Shown: positions 1 to 6,789 of the stretch, one piece after another
Numbering within the stretch: position 1 is the stretch's first letter
Layout of the letters: each line of letters opens with the position of its first letter
Source: a virus
Length of the DNA: 34,089 nucleotides
Strand: one strand, 5' to 3'
IMG/VR virus record: IMGVR_UViG_3300042376_000524
Location: 1 to 34,089 of that record
The notes under the pieces: generated by a model
Database searches by the model: none
The model's input: only the letters and a program-made list of their open reading frames with translations
What the model was told of the DNA's origin: nothing
Made by a program: the position numbers and the translations under genes

Positions 1-48
1 TCGGAAGTGCTTCACGCTTTGGCAGAAGCGGAGAAAAAGTCGTGGTAG
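1..48 (+). CDS. 3' end of a truncated upstream gene
   Basis: Frame 1 is open from the window edge to a TAG at 46-48 and reads SEVLHALAEAEKKSW at its C-terminus. Only 15 codons are visible, so no function can be given. Frame 3 is also open to a TAG at 49-51, so the frame choice is not certain; frame 1 was preferred for its ordinary helical, charged composition. By position it would be the last gene of the tail block lying outside the window, just before the holin-like gene. The promoter-like motif at 42-54 overlaps its last codons. Confidence 0.4.
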   Translation, partial: SEVLHALAEAEKKSW

Positions 49-54
49 GATAGG
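42..54 (+). promoter_or_regulatory. extended -10 promoter-like motif before the holin-like gene
   Basis: GTGGTAGGATAGG contains TG-G-TAGGAT, an extended -10 pattern, with TAGGAT at 46-51 and the start codon at 59, seven bases later. Exactly the same 13 bases occur at 729-741. Transcription starting about seven bases after the -10 would give an almost leaderless mRNA. The AGGA inside it could instead serve as a weak ribosome binding site. No good -35 at 17 bp is seen; TTGGCA at 19-24 is 21 bp away. Confidence 0.45.
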
Positions 55-58
55 CCAG

Positions 59-205
59 ATGCTCCAAGCCAAGGACTACATCGTTGCCGGGACCCCTGTT
101 GTGGCGTCCATCACCCTCTCTCAGGTGAATCAAGTTGCTGGCTTGGTGGCTACCCTTCTCGGAATTGCATACCTACTCTGGAAATGGCGGAGGGAGGCCA
201 AGTGA
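59..205 (+). CDS. holin-like single-helix membrane peptide (48 aa)
   Basis: The ATG at 59 opens a 48-residue reading frame ending at TGA 203-205. A hydrophobic stretch, VAGLVATLLGIAYLLW at about residues 26-41, is followed by a basic tail KWRREAK, which gives an N-out/C-in helix. This is the layout of small phage holins and of other one-helix phage peptides. Its stop overlaps the GTG start of the next gene (GTGA), so the two are translationally coupled. The endolysin candidate lies far away at 17155-17511 on the other strand, so a holin role rests on topology and size only. Confidence 0.5.
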   Translation: MLQAKDYIVAGTPVVASITLSQVNQVAGLVATLLGIAYLLWKWRREAK

Positions 206-453
206 AGAAGGCGGATATGCCCTGCAACCAGCCGATGAAGAGCTGGAGGGCGGGGAAGAAGAAGGTGGTGAAGGCCTGTGCGAATGGACAGGAGAGGATT
301 GTCCATTTCGGTGATAGCTCGATGAAGGACTTTACCCAGCACCGCTCCAAGGAGCGCCGTAAGTCCTATTGCGCCCGTTCCGGTGGCATCAAGGGCGGGG
401 AAGGCAAGCTCTCCGCCAACTACTGGGCGCGTAAGGTGCTTTGGTCCTGTTAA
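202..453 (+). CDS. small basic phage protein, MKKxDMPCN family
   Basis: The GTG at 202 is chosen because a strong GGAGGGAGG lies five bases upstream and because the N-terminus then reads MKKADMPCNQP, a start I recognise from a widespread family of small phage proteins. An upstream ATG at 184 would overlap the previous gene more and lacks a ribosome binding site. The 83-aa product is basic. It has a middle segment KACANGQERIVHFGDSS and a C-terminal Cys/aromatic part (SYCARSGG, NYWARKVLW) that resembles the YWSCKxW ends of DUF6321/DUF5872-type proteins. Function is unknown. Conserved Cys, His and aromatic residues suggest a small folded domain, perhaps metal or nucleic-acid binding (inference). 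Confidence 0.75.
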   Translation: MKKADMPCNQPMKSWRAGKKKVVKACANGQERIVHFGDSSMKDFTQHRSKERRKSYCARSGGIKGGEGKLSANYWARKVLWSC

Positions 454-457
454 TCCT

Positions 458-586
458 ATGAAGAAATCATCCGGTTGTAAGCATCGCAAAGGTCACGAAA
501 AGAACGAGTCCAAGAAGGAGCGTATGATGGAATACGGCTCTATGAAGATGCGTAACCACGGGACCTCCCGTAAGAAGTGCTCTTAA
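458..586 (+). CDS. small Lys/Arg-rich phage protein (42 aa)
   Basis: ATG at 458 begins four bases after the previous stop. The 42-residue product is very basic (MKKSSGCKHRKGHEKNESKK at the start, SRKKCS at the end), with two Cys and several His. No domain is recognised. It sits in a row of three small basic proteins between the holin-like gene and the first fibre, each separated by only one to four bases, which supports it being a real translated gene. The basic charge would suit binding to DNA or to an acidic virion surface (inference). Confidence 0.55.
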   Translation: MKKSSGCKHRKGHEKNESKKERMMEYGSMKMRNHGTSRKKCS

Positions 587-587
587 G

Positions 588-728
588 ATGCCTCTCACCA
601 AGAAAGGGGAGAAGATAAAGGCCTCGATGGAGGCCGAGTATGGCAAGGAGAAGGGCCAGCGGGTGTTCTACGCTGCGGCCAACAAGGGCACGATTAAGGG
701 TACGGATTTCAAGCGGAAGCGGCGGTAA
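588..728 (+). CDS. small phage protein, MPLTKKG...NKGTIKG family (46 aa)
   Basis: The ATG at 588 follows the previous stop by one base. The product starts MPLTKKGEKIKASMEAEYGK and contains the segment GQRVFYAAANKGTIKGTDF. I recognise this as a common small phage and prophage protein typified by MPLTKKGxKI and VFYASxNKGTIKG. Its function is unestablished. It ends in a basic run (FKRKRR), and the 46-aa length is usual for the family. It is the last of the three small basic proteins; the next gene has its own promoter-like motif overlapping this stop. Confidence 0.7.
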   Translation: MPLTKKGEKIKASMEAEYGKEKGQRVFYAAANKGTIKGTDFKRKRR

Positions 729-741
729 GTGGTAGGATAGG
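729..741 (+). promoter_or_regulatory. second copy of the extended -10 motif, before the glycine-rich fibre gene
   Basis: GTGGTAGGATAGG at 729-741 is identical to 42-54. TAGGAT lies at 733-738 and the ATG of the next gene at 745, six bases later, so a start site seven bases past the -10 falls on the A of the ATG. This is the arrangement expected for a leaderless message. The alternative is that GGATAGG acts as a ribosome binding site with short spacing. Confidence 0.5.
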
Positions 742-744
742 TGT

Positions 745-1524
745 ATGCCTGTCCTGTCCACAGTTGGTGCTGCCTCTTTGCGGGCGTTTGGGGCCTTCCG
801 TCAGGGGACGGTTGCGGCCAACTTCATTTCGGCTACGGGCGGCACGGTTTACGTTGATCCGACCAACGCAGACTACAAGATTCATCAGTTTACGTCGAAT
901 GGTACGTTTGCCATCTCTGCCGCTCCAGCGAGCCCTTCGGTTGAGGTGATGATGGTTGGCGGCGGCGGAAGTGGCTTGTATGGCGGCGGCGGGGCTGGTG
1001 GCTACGTCTACAGATCTTCCTTCACCGTTTCTGTTGGGTCGTTCAGCGTTGTAATTGGCGCTGGCGGTGGGGGAAGTGGAGGAGACACCACGTTTTCCGG
1101 TCTAGTGGCTCTTGGTGGTGGTGGTGGCGCAGGCAGCAATGGCGGTAGTGGTGGTGGCGGTGTAGACGGCAATGGCGGTGCTGGCCTTCAACCTACCTCG
1201 GCCACCGGAGGATTTGGCAACAAGGGTGGCGATTGGACCTCTTTCGGTTATGACGGTGGCGGTGGCGGTGCCGGAAGTGCTGGCGGAATGCCGTTTGCTG
1301 GTAGCGGAAGGACTGCGGACATCATTTCCTCGTCTGGCACCTATGCCACATTTGCAACCGGCGGCACCGGCAACTTAAACAGCGTATCGACTGCATTCCC
1401 TGCCGTGGTAGCCAATTCCGGCAATGGCGGTTGGGGCGGCGGATACGATGATTCAAACGGCAATCCTGTAAGCTTTGGATCTGGTCAGGCTGGCATTGTC
1501 CGCATCCGCTACAAATTCCAATAA
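745..1524 (+). CDS. tail fibre tip/adhesin-like protein with glycine-rich domain
   Basis: A 259-aa protein. Residues 1-70 look like a short attachment domain (MPVLSTVGAASLRAFGAF, then TGGTVYVDPTNADYKIHQF). From about residue 70 it is dominated by runs of Gly with interspersed Ser, Ala, Thr and Tyr (VEVMMVGGGG, GGGGAGGYVY, GGVDGNGGAG). This matches the glycine-rich domains of phage and bacterial adhesins, where stacked polyglycine helices carry variable loops for receptor binding. It ends in a conserved-looking strand GQAGIVRIRYKF, as these domains often do. A host-recognition role at the tail tip is therefore likely. It starts with MPVLS, as the fibre-like gene at 3703 does. The stop overlaps the next ATG by one base (TAATG). 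Confidence 0.75.
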   Translation: MPVLSTVGAASLRAFGAFRQGTVAANFISATGGTVYVDPTNADYKIHQFTSNGTFAISAAPASPSVEVMMVGGGGSGLYGGGGAGGYVYRSSFTVSVGSFSVVIGAGGGGSGGDTTFSGLVALGGGGGAGSNGGSGGGGVDGNGGAGLQPTSATGGFGNKGGDWTSFGYDGGGGGAGSAGGMPFAGSGRTADIISSSGTYATFATGGTGNLNSVSTAFPAVVANSGNGGWGGGYDDSNGNPVSFGSGQAGIVRIRYKFQ

Positions 1525-3701
1525 TGGCACGCTATTCCAAGTTTGGCGCTCTCGACTCGGCCATTGTTGATGATGGCGACGTAGGCTTCACGAAGGTGAA
1601 CAACCGCCTGCGGCCTGACCAGCTCAAGGCTGGCGAGGTGGCGGCTAGTTCCAACGGACGGATGGACATCGAGGGCGCTTGGCAAACCCGCAAAGGGCTG
1701 GAGAGCTTCGGTCCCACCCTGACGGCCAACACGGAGTCCATCCGGCTGGCTAGCCCTCCGGTGTGGTATCTCTACGCTACGGCCAGCATCTCCTCGGCTA
1801 GCCGGTCTGGCACCACCGTAACGGTGAATACGGCCACGAACGCCTTCGTGACCAACACGCTGGTGAACATTGCCGGGGTGAGCGGAACGATAGACCCCAC
1901 GGGTAACCGGGTGATTACGGTGGTAAGCACCACCCAGTTCACCTTCACGATCCCCGGGGCCACGGGCAGCGAGACGTACACGGTGAGCTCTGGTGTGGCT
2001 GGACCGGCCAAGCTGACGGCTACGCAAACGACTGGCGTCTACGGCTCCTGCCTGTTCTCCGACCCGTCCAGCCAGAACGCCAACTACATCATCCGCGCCA
2101 CCAACCAGAACGCCATTGCCACCCCTGTGACCGGCGGGTCGTCCACGACCATCACCTACCCTGCTGGCGTTTCCATCTCGGCGGATGTCGAGCTCCTGCA
2201 ATGCTTCGACAAGGTGATTATGTTCCGCGAGGGAGAGGCGGCGCTGGAGTGGGATGGAGACCTGTCTGGAAGCCCTGCCTTTACGACTGTGGCCAATGGA
2301 GTGTACACCCAGCCTGTCTACTTTGACGCAGCCGGGAACGCCTCCATTACGGACGGCGTGGTCACTATCACAGCCAATTCACACGGGCTGGCTGTTGGTG
2401 ACACGGTGTACGTCATCGACCGGGCGTCCTCCGAGCTTCAGGAGGGCGACTTCCCGTACACGGTGAGCGATGTGCCCACGGCCAACAGCTTCAAGTTCCT
2501 TGGGCAAGTGCCGGACATTGCCTCTGACCGCATCGTGGTGTCCAAGAAGATAAGCTCGGGCAAGGGCTTCATCCATATGCCTGCCCCGGGCTGGGGCTAC
2601 TACCACCAGCGGCGCCTGTGGGTGCCATACTGGTACGAGCCGGGTACTGGTTCCTACACCGACAGGAATGTCAGGGATGAGATCATTGCCTCCGACATTC
2701 TGGACAGCGACACCTACGACCGCATCCAGAACCAGTATCGGATTACGGCTGGCGTGGCCGACTATGTGGTTGGGCTCCAGGCCTTTGCCGAGGACAACCT
2801 TCTGGTCTTCAACCGCAATTCCATCCATCTGGTGAGGGGAATCAGCGGGTCGGTGGCAGACACCTCCGTGCAGATGGTGACATCTGAGGTGGGGTGCGTA
2901 GCCCGCCGGTCCATCCTCCAGATTGGGAATCAGGTGCTATTCCTCTCCGACAACGGAGTGTACGCAGCCGCGTTTGGCGACCTCTACAATCTCAGAGGTG
3001 CTGGCGTCCCGTTGTCGGAGCCTATTGCAGCCACCATCCAGCGCATCAACAGGGACTACGCCGACAAGGCCGTAGCTGCCTACTTCGACAACCGCTACTA
3101 CCTCGCGGTTCCTTTGGATGCGTCCACGACCAATAACGCTATCCTCATCTACAACTTCCTAAACCAAGGCTGGGAGTCGCTGGATAACACGGGTCAAACG
3201 GGCTGGGTGATCGACAATTTTGTGGTTGCCGAGAACAGCGGGTTTGCCTCCCTGTACACCGTAAGCCCCAATGGCTCCATTCACCGGCTGGATGGGCGAG
3301 AGGATGGCAATGACAACCTGTCCATCTTTGCTGGGGTGCCTGCCACCATCTACCCCATCTCCAGCAGCGTCACCACCCGGCAGTATTCCTATGGGACGAT
3401 GGACCGCAAGAAGTTCAATTCCTATGAGTTCCACATTGAAAGCTCTGCTTCAGAGTCATCGAACGCGACGTTCTCGGCGGAAGTGGAGAATCCTGATTCC
3501 ACCTCTACTCTTGGCACTCTCTCAGGTCTCCTTGGCACCAATCTGGCGGTAGCCGAAGATGCCTCCGTGCGTGGTAGAATTGGGAACAAGCGCGGCTATG
3601 GCATCCAGATGACGGTGGCCCCCACGAACGGGCGACCCAAATTGAGGGCCGTAAAGGTGCAAGCGATGCTTACCGACCCAACCATCTCTCAAGCCTCCTA
3701 A
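1524..3701 (+). CDS. large tail structural protein, nozzle/hub-like (gp10/gp12-type)
   Basis: A 725-aa protein without signal peptide or membrane segment. The N-terminus has the pattern of podovirus nozzle/stabilisation proteins: a list of nucleated residues leading to SSNGRMDIEGAWQTRKGLE, comparable with the N-terminal NGR...G...R.G motif of such proteins. Two Ig-like or strand-rich insertions follow (SISSASRSGTTVTVN at about 87 onward; GVVTITANSHGLAVGDTVYV at about 278 onward). The C-terminal half carries the typical blades DNLLVFNRNSIHLVRG, VGCVARRSILQIGNQVLFLS and AILIYNFLNQGWESLD, which suggest a beta-propeller-like body. It lies between two fibre-like genes. The family assignment is from pattern memory and is moderate. 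Confidence 0.6.
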   Translation: MARYSKFGALDSAIVDDGDVGFTKVNNRLRPDQLKAGEVAASSNGRMDIEGAWQTRKGLESFGPTLTANTESIRLASPPVWYLYATASISSASRSGTTVTVNTATNAFVTNTLVNIAGVSGTIDPTGNRVITVVSTTQFTFTIPGATGSETYTVSSGVAGPAKLTATQTTGVYGSCLFSDPSSQNANYIIRATNQNAIATPVTGGSSTTITYPAGVSISADVELLQCFDKVIMFREGEAALEWDGDLSGSPAFTTVANGVYTQPVYFDAAGNASITDGVVTITANSHGLAVGDTVYVIDRASSELQEGDFPYTVSDVPTANSFKFLGQVPDIASDRIVVSKKISSGKGFIHMPAPGWGYYHQRRLWVPYWYEPGTGSYTDRNVRDEIIASDILDSDTYDRIQNQYRITAGVADYVVGLQAFAEDNLLVFNRNSIHLVRGISGSVADTSVQMVTSEVGCVARRSILQIGNQVLFLSDNGVYAAAFGDLYNLRGAGVPLSEPIAATIQRINRDYADKAVAAYFDNRYYLAVPLDASTTNNAILIYNFLNQGWESLDNTGQTGWVIDNFVVAENSGFASLYTVSPNGSIHRLDGREDGNDNLSIFAGVPATIYPISSSVTTRQYSYGTMDRKKFNSYEFHIESSASESSNATFSAEVENPDSTSTLGTLSGLLGTNLAVAEDASVRGRIGNKRGYGIQMTVAPTNGRPKLRAVKVQAMLTDPTISQAS

Positions 3702-3702
3702 T

Positions 3703-4398
3703 ATGCCCGTCCTGTCCAAAGGCACCACGTTCGCCACGGGAGATGCCCCCACGGCTACCACGCTCAACAATCTGGTGGATAATGCCACCTTTGCAGCCGA
3801 TGCCGTGGACAACGCCACCACCCAGCTTTCCGGTGGGGCGGTTATTGTTAAGGATGGGGGAATCACCCCAGCCAAGCTGTCCACGGGTGGCCCTTCTTGG
3901 ACCTCTGGCGGGGCCCTGACGGCAACGTCGATCCAGAACAGTCCTATTGGCTCGTCTACGGCCTCTTCCGGCGCGTTTACGACACTTTCTGCCACGGGTA
4001 CTACCTCCATCTACGAAGTGCTGGAAAAGGCTTCTATTGCGGCCACTTCGCTTACAGGGACGGTGAACTACGATGCCCTTGCCGGGGCGGTGCTCTATTG
4101 CACCTCAAATGCATCTGGCAACTGGACCCTCAATGTCCGTGGAGACGGCTCTAACACCCTGAACAACGTGATGGCCACGGGCGACAGCCTGAGCTTGGCG
4201 GTGCTTGTGACTCAAGGGTCAACGGCCTACTACCAGTCCGGCTTCCAGATTGACGGGTCCAGCGTGACTCCCAAGTGGGCGGGCGGCACCGCTCCCACCG
4301 CTGGCAACGCCAGCAGCGTTGATGCCTACACCATCACCATCTTCAAGACGGGATCGGCTACCTTCACCGTCTTCGCCAGCCAGACCAAGTTTGCCTAA
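3703..4398 (+). CDS. tail fibre/appendage-like protein
   Basis: A 231-aa protein starting one base after the previous stop. The N-terminus (MPVLSKGTTFATGDAPTATT, then NNLVDNATFAADAVD) and the segment GGAVIVKDGGITPAKLS are typical of fibre anchor regions in environmental podoviruses. A threonine/serine-rich shaft repeat follows (SPIGSSTASSGAFTTLSATG). The C-terminal domain (YYQSGFQIDGSSVTPKWAGG, then TAPTAGNASSVDAYTITIF, ending FTVFASQTKFA) is a recurrent small beta domain at the ends of phage appendage proteins. Role: minor fibre or virion decoration, by family resemblance. It shares the MPVLS start with the fibre at 745. Confidence 0.65.
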   Translation: MPVLSKGTTFATGDAPTATTLNNLVDNATFAADAVDNATTQLSGGAVIVKDGGITPAKLSTGGPSWTSGGALTATSIQNSPIGSSTASSGAFTTLSATGTTSIYEVLEKASIAATSLTGTVNYDALAGAVLYCTSNASGNWTLNVRGDGSNTLNNVMATGDSLSLAVLVTQGSTAYYQSGFQIDGSSVTPKWAGGTAPTAGNASSVDAYTITIFKTGSATFTVFASQTKFA

Positions 4399-4399
4399 T

Positions 4400-4915
4400 A
4401 TGGTGTACCAAGCCACAGAGGAAGTCGTTGCCATTGAGCCGCAATTTGCGGATGTGGCTACCTCCGTTTCATCCAAGCAGGCCATCGAGCTACAGAAGAT
4501 CGAGGTGCTTGAGCGCTCGTTGCTCAACGCTCCGCAGGTGGACTTCCCACTTGAGCACGCCTTCGCGCCCAATGTCTACATTCGGCAGATTACGATGCCG
4601 AAGGACACGATTGTGATCGGGCACCAGCACAAGACTGAGCACTTCAACATCGTGCTGTCGGGCAGGGCCAGCGTGTATTTCGAGGGTCAGATGCGGGAAA
4701 TCGTGGCACCCTGCATCTTCAAGTCCTCTGCCAACGTGCGGAAGGTGCTGTTCATCCACGAAACTATGGTGTGGGCCACCGTACATCCTACGTCCGAAAC
4801 CAATCTCGATAAGCTGGATGAGGAGCTCATCATTAAGAGCGAGTCCTTCAAGCAACACCAGATCGACATCGCCAAGGCTAAGGAGCTAATGAACAACCAA
4901 AAGGAGACACTCTAA
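4400..4915 (+). CDS. cupin-domain protein
   Basis: The start is the ATG at 4400, one base after the preceding stop. The product is 171 aa. A short helical N-terminus (residues 25-45) leads into a single cupin barrel with H75, H77 and H81 in GHQHKTEHFNIVLSG, the metal-binding cupin motif 1. The second motif around residues 105-130 contains H120 (VLFIHETMVWATVHP) and H129. Cupins use these residues to bind a metal for sugar-nucleotide epimerases, dioxygenases or simply as structural folds. The C-terminus (residues 135-171) is a charged helix. Its place between fibre and internal virion genes suggests a virion or assembly role rather than metabolism, but that is inference. Confidence 0.75.
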   Translation: MVYQATEEVVAIEPQFADVATSVSSKQAIELQKIEVLERSLLNAPQVDFPLEHAFAPNVYIRQITMPKDTIVIGHQHKTEHFNIVLSGRASVYFEGQMREIVAPCIFKSSANVRKVLFIHETMVWATVHPTSETNLDKLDEELIIKSESFKQHQIDIAKAKELMNNQKETL

Positions 4916-6777
4916 TGGCTTGGGCAGCACTCGGTGCAGCAGCAATCAGCGCAGGCGCTCAGGCGTATGGCGCCAACAGGGTGGCCAAGGCGGGGAGGGT
5001 GAATGCACCCCCGCCTCCCGAGCCGGTGGACGCCGGGAGGGCTGCTCGTGCCTATCTCCTCGGGATGTCCGATCCCGATTTACAGCGCGACCTAATCAAC
5101 GCTGAGGGCACATATCGCCCGCAAAACCTCATCAACACGGCTCGGGACGTTCAGACCAGCCTGATTGGTACGTCAGAGAGCAAGGGCACGCTGGACTTCC
5201 TTAGCGACTCAGCCGACCGGATGGCGGCGCTTAATCAGCGCCTCAGCACTCAGAATGTTGAGTATACGCTGGATCAGTTGAAGGCCTATGGGCCAGAGGC
5301 TACTGCTGCCTATATGGCGGCCAACCCCGGCTTCGCCAATGCGGTGAAGCAGATGGAGAGCCTTGGTGGTCGTCAGGTGAGTGGCTACCTGAATGCGATG
5401 GGCGACTTGGCAATGTCGCCCGGGACTGGGCAGCAGATTACGGCCCGTGGCATCAACGCTCCGGCTAACGTGCGGGCCGACCAAATCACTTCCGGTGGCA
5501 CGCTCACCCCTGAGCGGGTGGCGGCTGAGCGGATTGCGGCTGAGCGAGTGCGGGCAGGACAGGTGCAGGCGGGAAGCATTGGCGCGGGCATTCTAGGAGA
5601 ATCCCTGTACCAGCAGGCCCTTCAGGGCCAGCAGCTCAGCCCCCTGTCGCAGGCCCTTCAGCAGCAGGGTATGGCTCGGGCAGCCACCCCGGGCCAGCTC
5701 TCTGCTGAGGAAATCCGTGCGGCTACGCAGGGCTCCCGAGAGGGCTATGCCAGTTCTGGCCGACTGATGGACAATGCCTCCATCACGGGTGAGGCTCTTG
5801 CTCGTGCGGGTGCAGCCCGTGAGCGCTCTGCTCAGGACATTGCGATGGCGCAGCAGATCAATCAGCAGCTCCTTGGGGCCCAGCAGATGGGCCAGCAGCT
5901 TGCCACGGACGTTCTTCGCACGGACATTCAGCGCCAGCAGGCCAACGTGGGCAACCAGCTTCAGGCTGGTCAGTTCAATGTGGATGCGATGCTGCGTGGC
6001 GACCTCGCCAACCAGCAGACCAACCTTCAGGCCAATCTGGCCAATCAGGACGCCTTCCTCAAGGCGGCGCTGGCCAATCAGCAGACCGGGATGCAGGCCG
6101 GGATGTTCAACATCCAGAACCTTCAGGACGTACAGCGGCTCAATCAGCAGGCCAATCTGCAAGCTAATCTGGCCAATCAGCAGATGGGCTTCAATGTGGC
6201 CCAGCTCGGCTCTGAGCAGGACCTTAGGGCTCAACTTGCCAATCGCCAGTTTGGTCTGGACGAGCTTACGGCTCGCTTCAACCGTCTCAACACCACGACG
6301 GGGATGGAGCAGAATATGCTCAACGCCGACCGTTCGTTTGCCAATCAGTTGGCCAATCAGTATGGCAACATCACGCCTGCTGCGCTGGCCCTGTCTGGCA
6401 TTGGTCGCAATGCGGACGCCATCTCGATGGGCGGCAACGCCCTGAACACGGCGATGAATATGTCCACGCGCAACACGCCTGAGCTGTTCAACCTAGATGC
6501 TGGCGTCAATCTGGCCCTCGCTAACAACGCCAACACGGCCAACTACAATGCCGCCGTGGCTGGCGCCGCTGGTGCGGCTGCCGGGGCCAATGCAAAGGTC
6601 ACCGGGGATATGTACGGCAACATCGCCAAGGGCCTTGGAGCTGCGGCTGGGAACATCAACTGGGGGAATGTGTTCGGAGGCAACACGACTTCCTCCACGC
6701 CCCCTCCTTCACTAGCCAAAACCGGAACCCCGTGGAGCGCCCCCGGCAGCGGATTTAGCTACGGAGGCGGACGCTAA
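4915..6777 (+). CDS. internal virion/ejection protein with helical repeats (620 aa)
   Basis: The ATG at 4915 shares one base with the preceding TAA. The N-terminus is a small Ala/Gly-rich hydrophobic segment (WAALGAAAISAGAQAYGA). Residues about 205-230 carry tandem pentapeptides with a central V or I (ERVAA, ERIAA, ERVRA, GQVQA, GSIGA). Residues 338-447 consist of eleven-residue repeats based on LQANLANQQ. The C-terminus is Gly/Pro/Ser-rich. Long Gln/Asn-rich amphipathic helices and the location beside two other very large proteins fit a podovirus internal core or DNA-ejection protein of the gp14 to gp16 functional class, although there is no recognisable sequence match to T7. No enzymatic motif is seen. 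Confidence 0.6.
   Translation: MAWAALGAAAISAGAQAYGANRVAKAGRVNAPPPPEPVDAGRAARAYLLGMSDPDLQRDLINAEGTYRPQNLINTARDVQTSLIGTSESKGTLDFLSDSADRMAALNQRLSTQNVEYTLDQLKAYGPEATAAYMAANPGFANAVKQMESLGGRQVSGYLNAMGDLAMSPGTGQQITARGINAPANVRADQITSGGTLTPERVAAERIAAERVRAGQVQAGSIGAGILGESLYQQALQGQQLSPLSQALQQQGMARAATPGQLSAEEIRAATQGSREGYASSGRLMDNASITGEALARAGAARERSAQDIAMAQQINQQLLGAQQMGQQLATDVLRTDIQRQQANVGNQLQAGQFNVDAMLRGDLANQQTNLQANLANQDAFLKAALANQQTGMQAGMFNIQNLQDVQRLNQQANLQANLANQQMGFNVAQLGSEQDLRAQLANRQFGLDELTARFNRLNTTTGMEQNMLNADRSFANQLANQYGNITPAALALSGIGRNADAISMGGNALNTAMNMSTRNTPELFNLDAGVNLALANNANTANYNAAVAGAAGAAAGANAKVTGDMYGNIAKGLGAAAGNINWGNVFGGNTTSSTPPPSLAKTGTPWSAPGSGFSYGGGR
5926..6255 (+). repeat. ten tandem 33-bp units encoding an 11-residue helical repeat
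   Basis: Residues 338-447 of the 620-aa protein divide without gaps into ten 11-residue units. Examples are LRGDLANQQTN, LQANLANQDAF, LKAALANQQTG, LQANLANQQMG and LRAQLANRQFG. The consensus is a hydrophobic residue at position 1 and Leu/Phe near position 5, followed by ANQQ. The DNA units are degenerate, with recurring CTGGCCAATCAGCAG-like segments. Eleven-residue periodicity is a known signature of long amphipathic or right-handed coiled helices. Confidence 0.8.
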
Positions 6778-6789
6778 CTAAACAAAACT

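Noticed and set aside
1050-1320. GGT/GGC-rich stretch as a repeat array
   Set aside because: It is fully explained by polyglycine coding in the fibre protein.
3572-3580. TGGTAGAAT as a promoter of the 3703 gene
   Set aside because: It matches the motif but lies inside the coding region 120 bases before the next gene, which starts one base after its neighbour; kept only as a motif occurrence.
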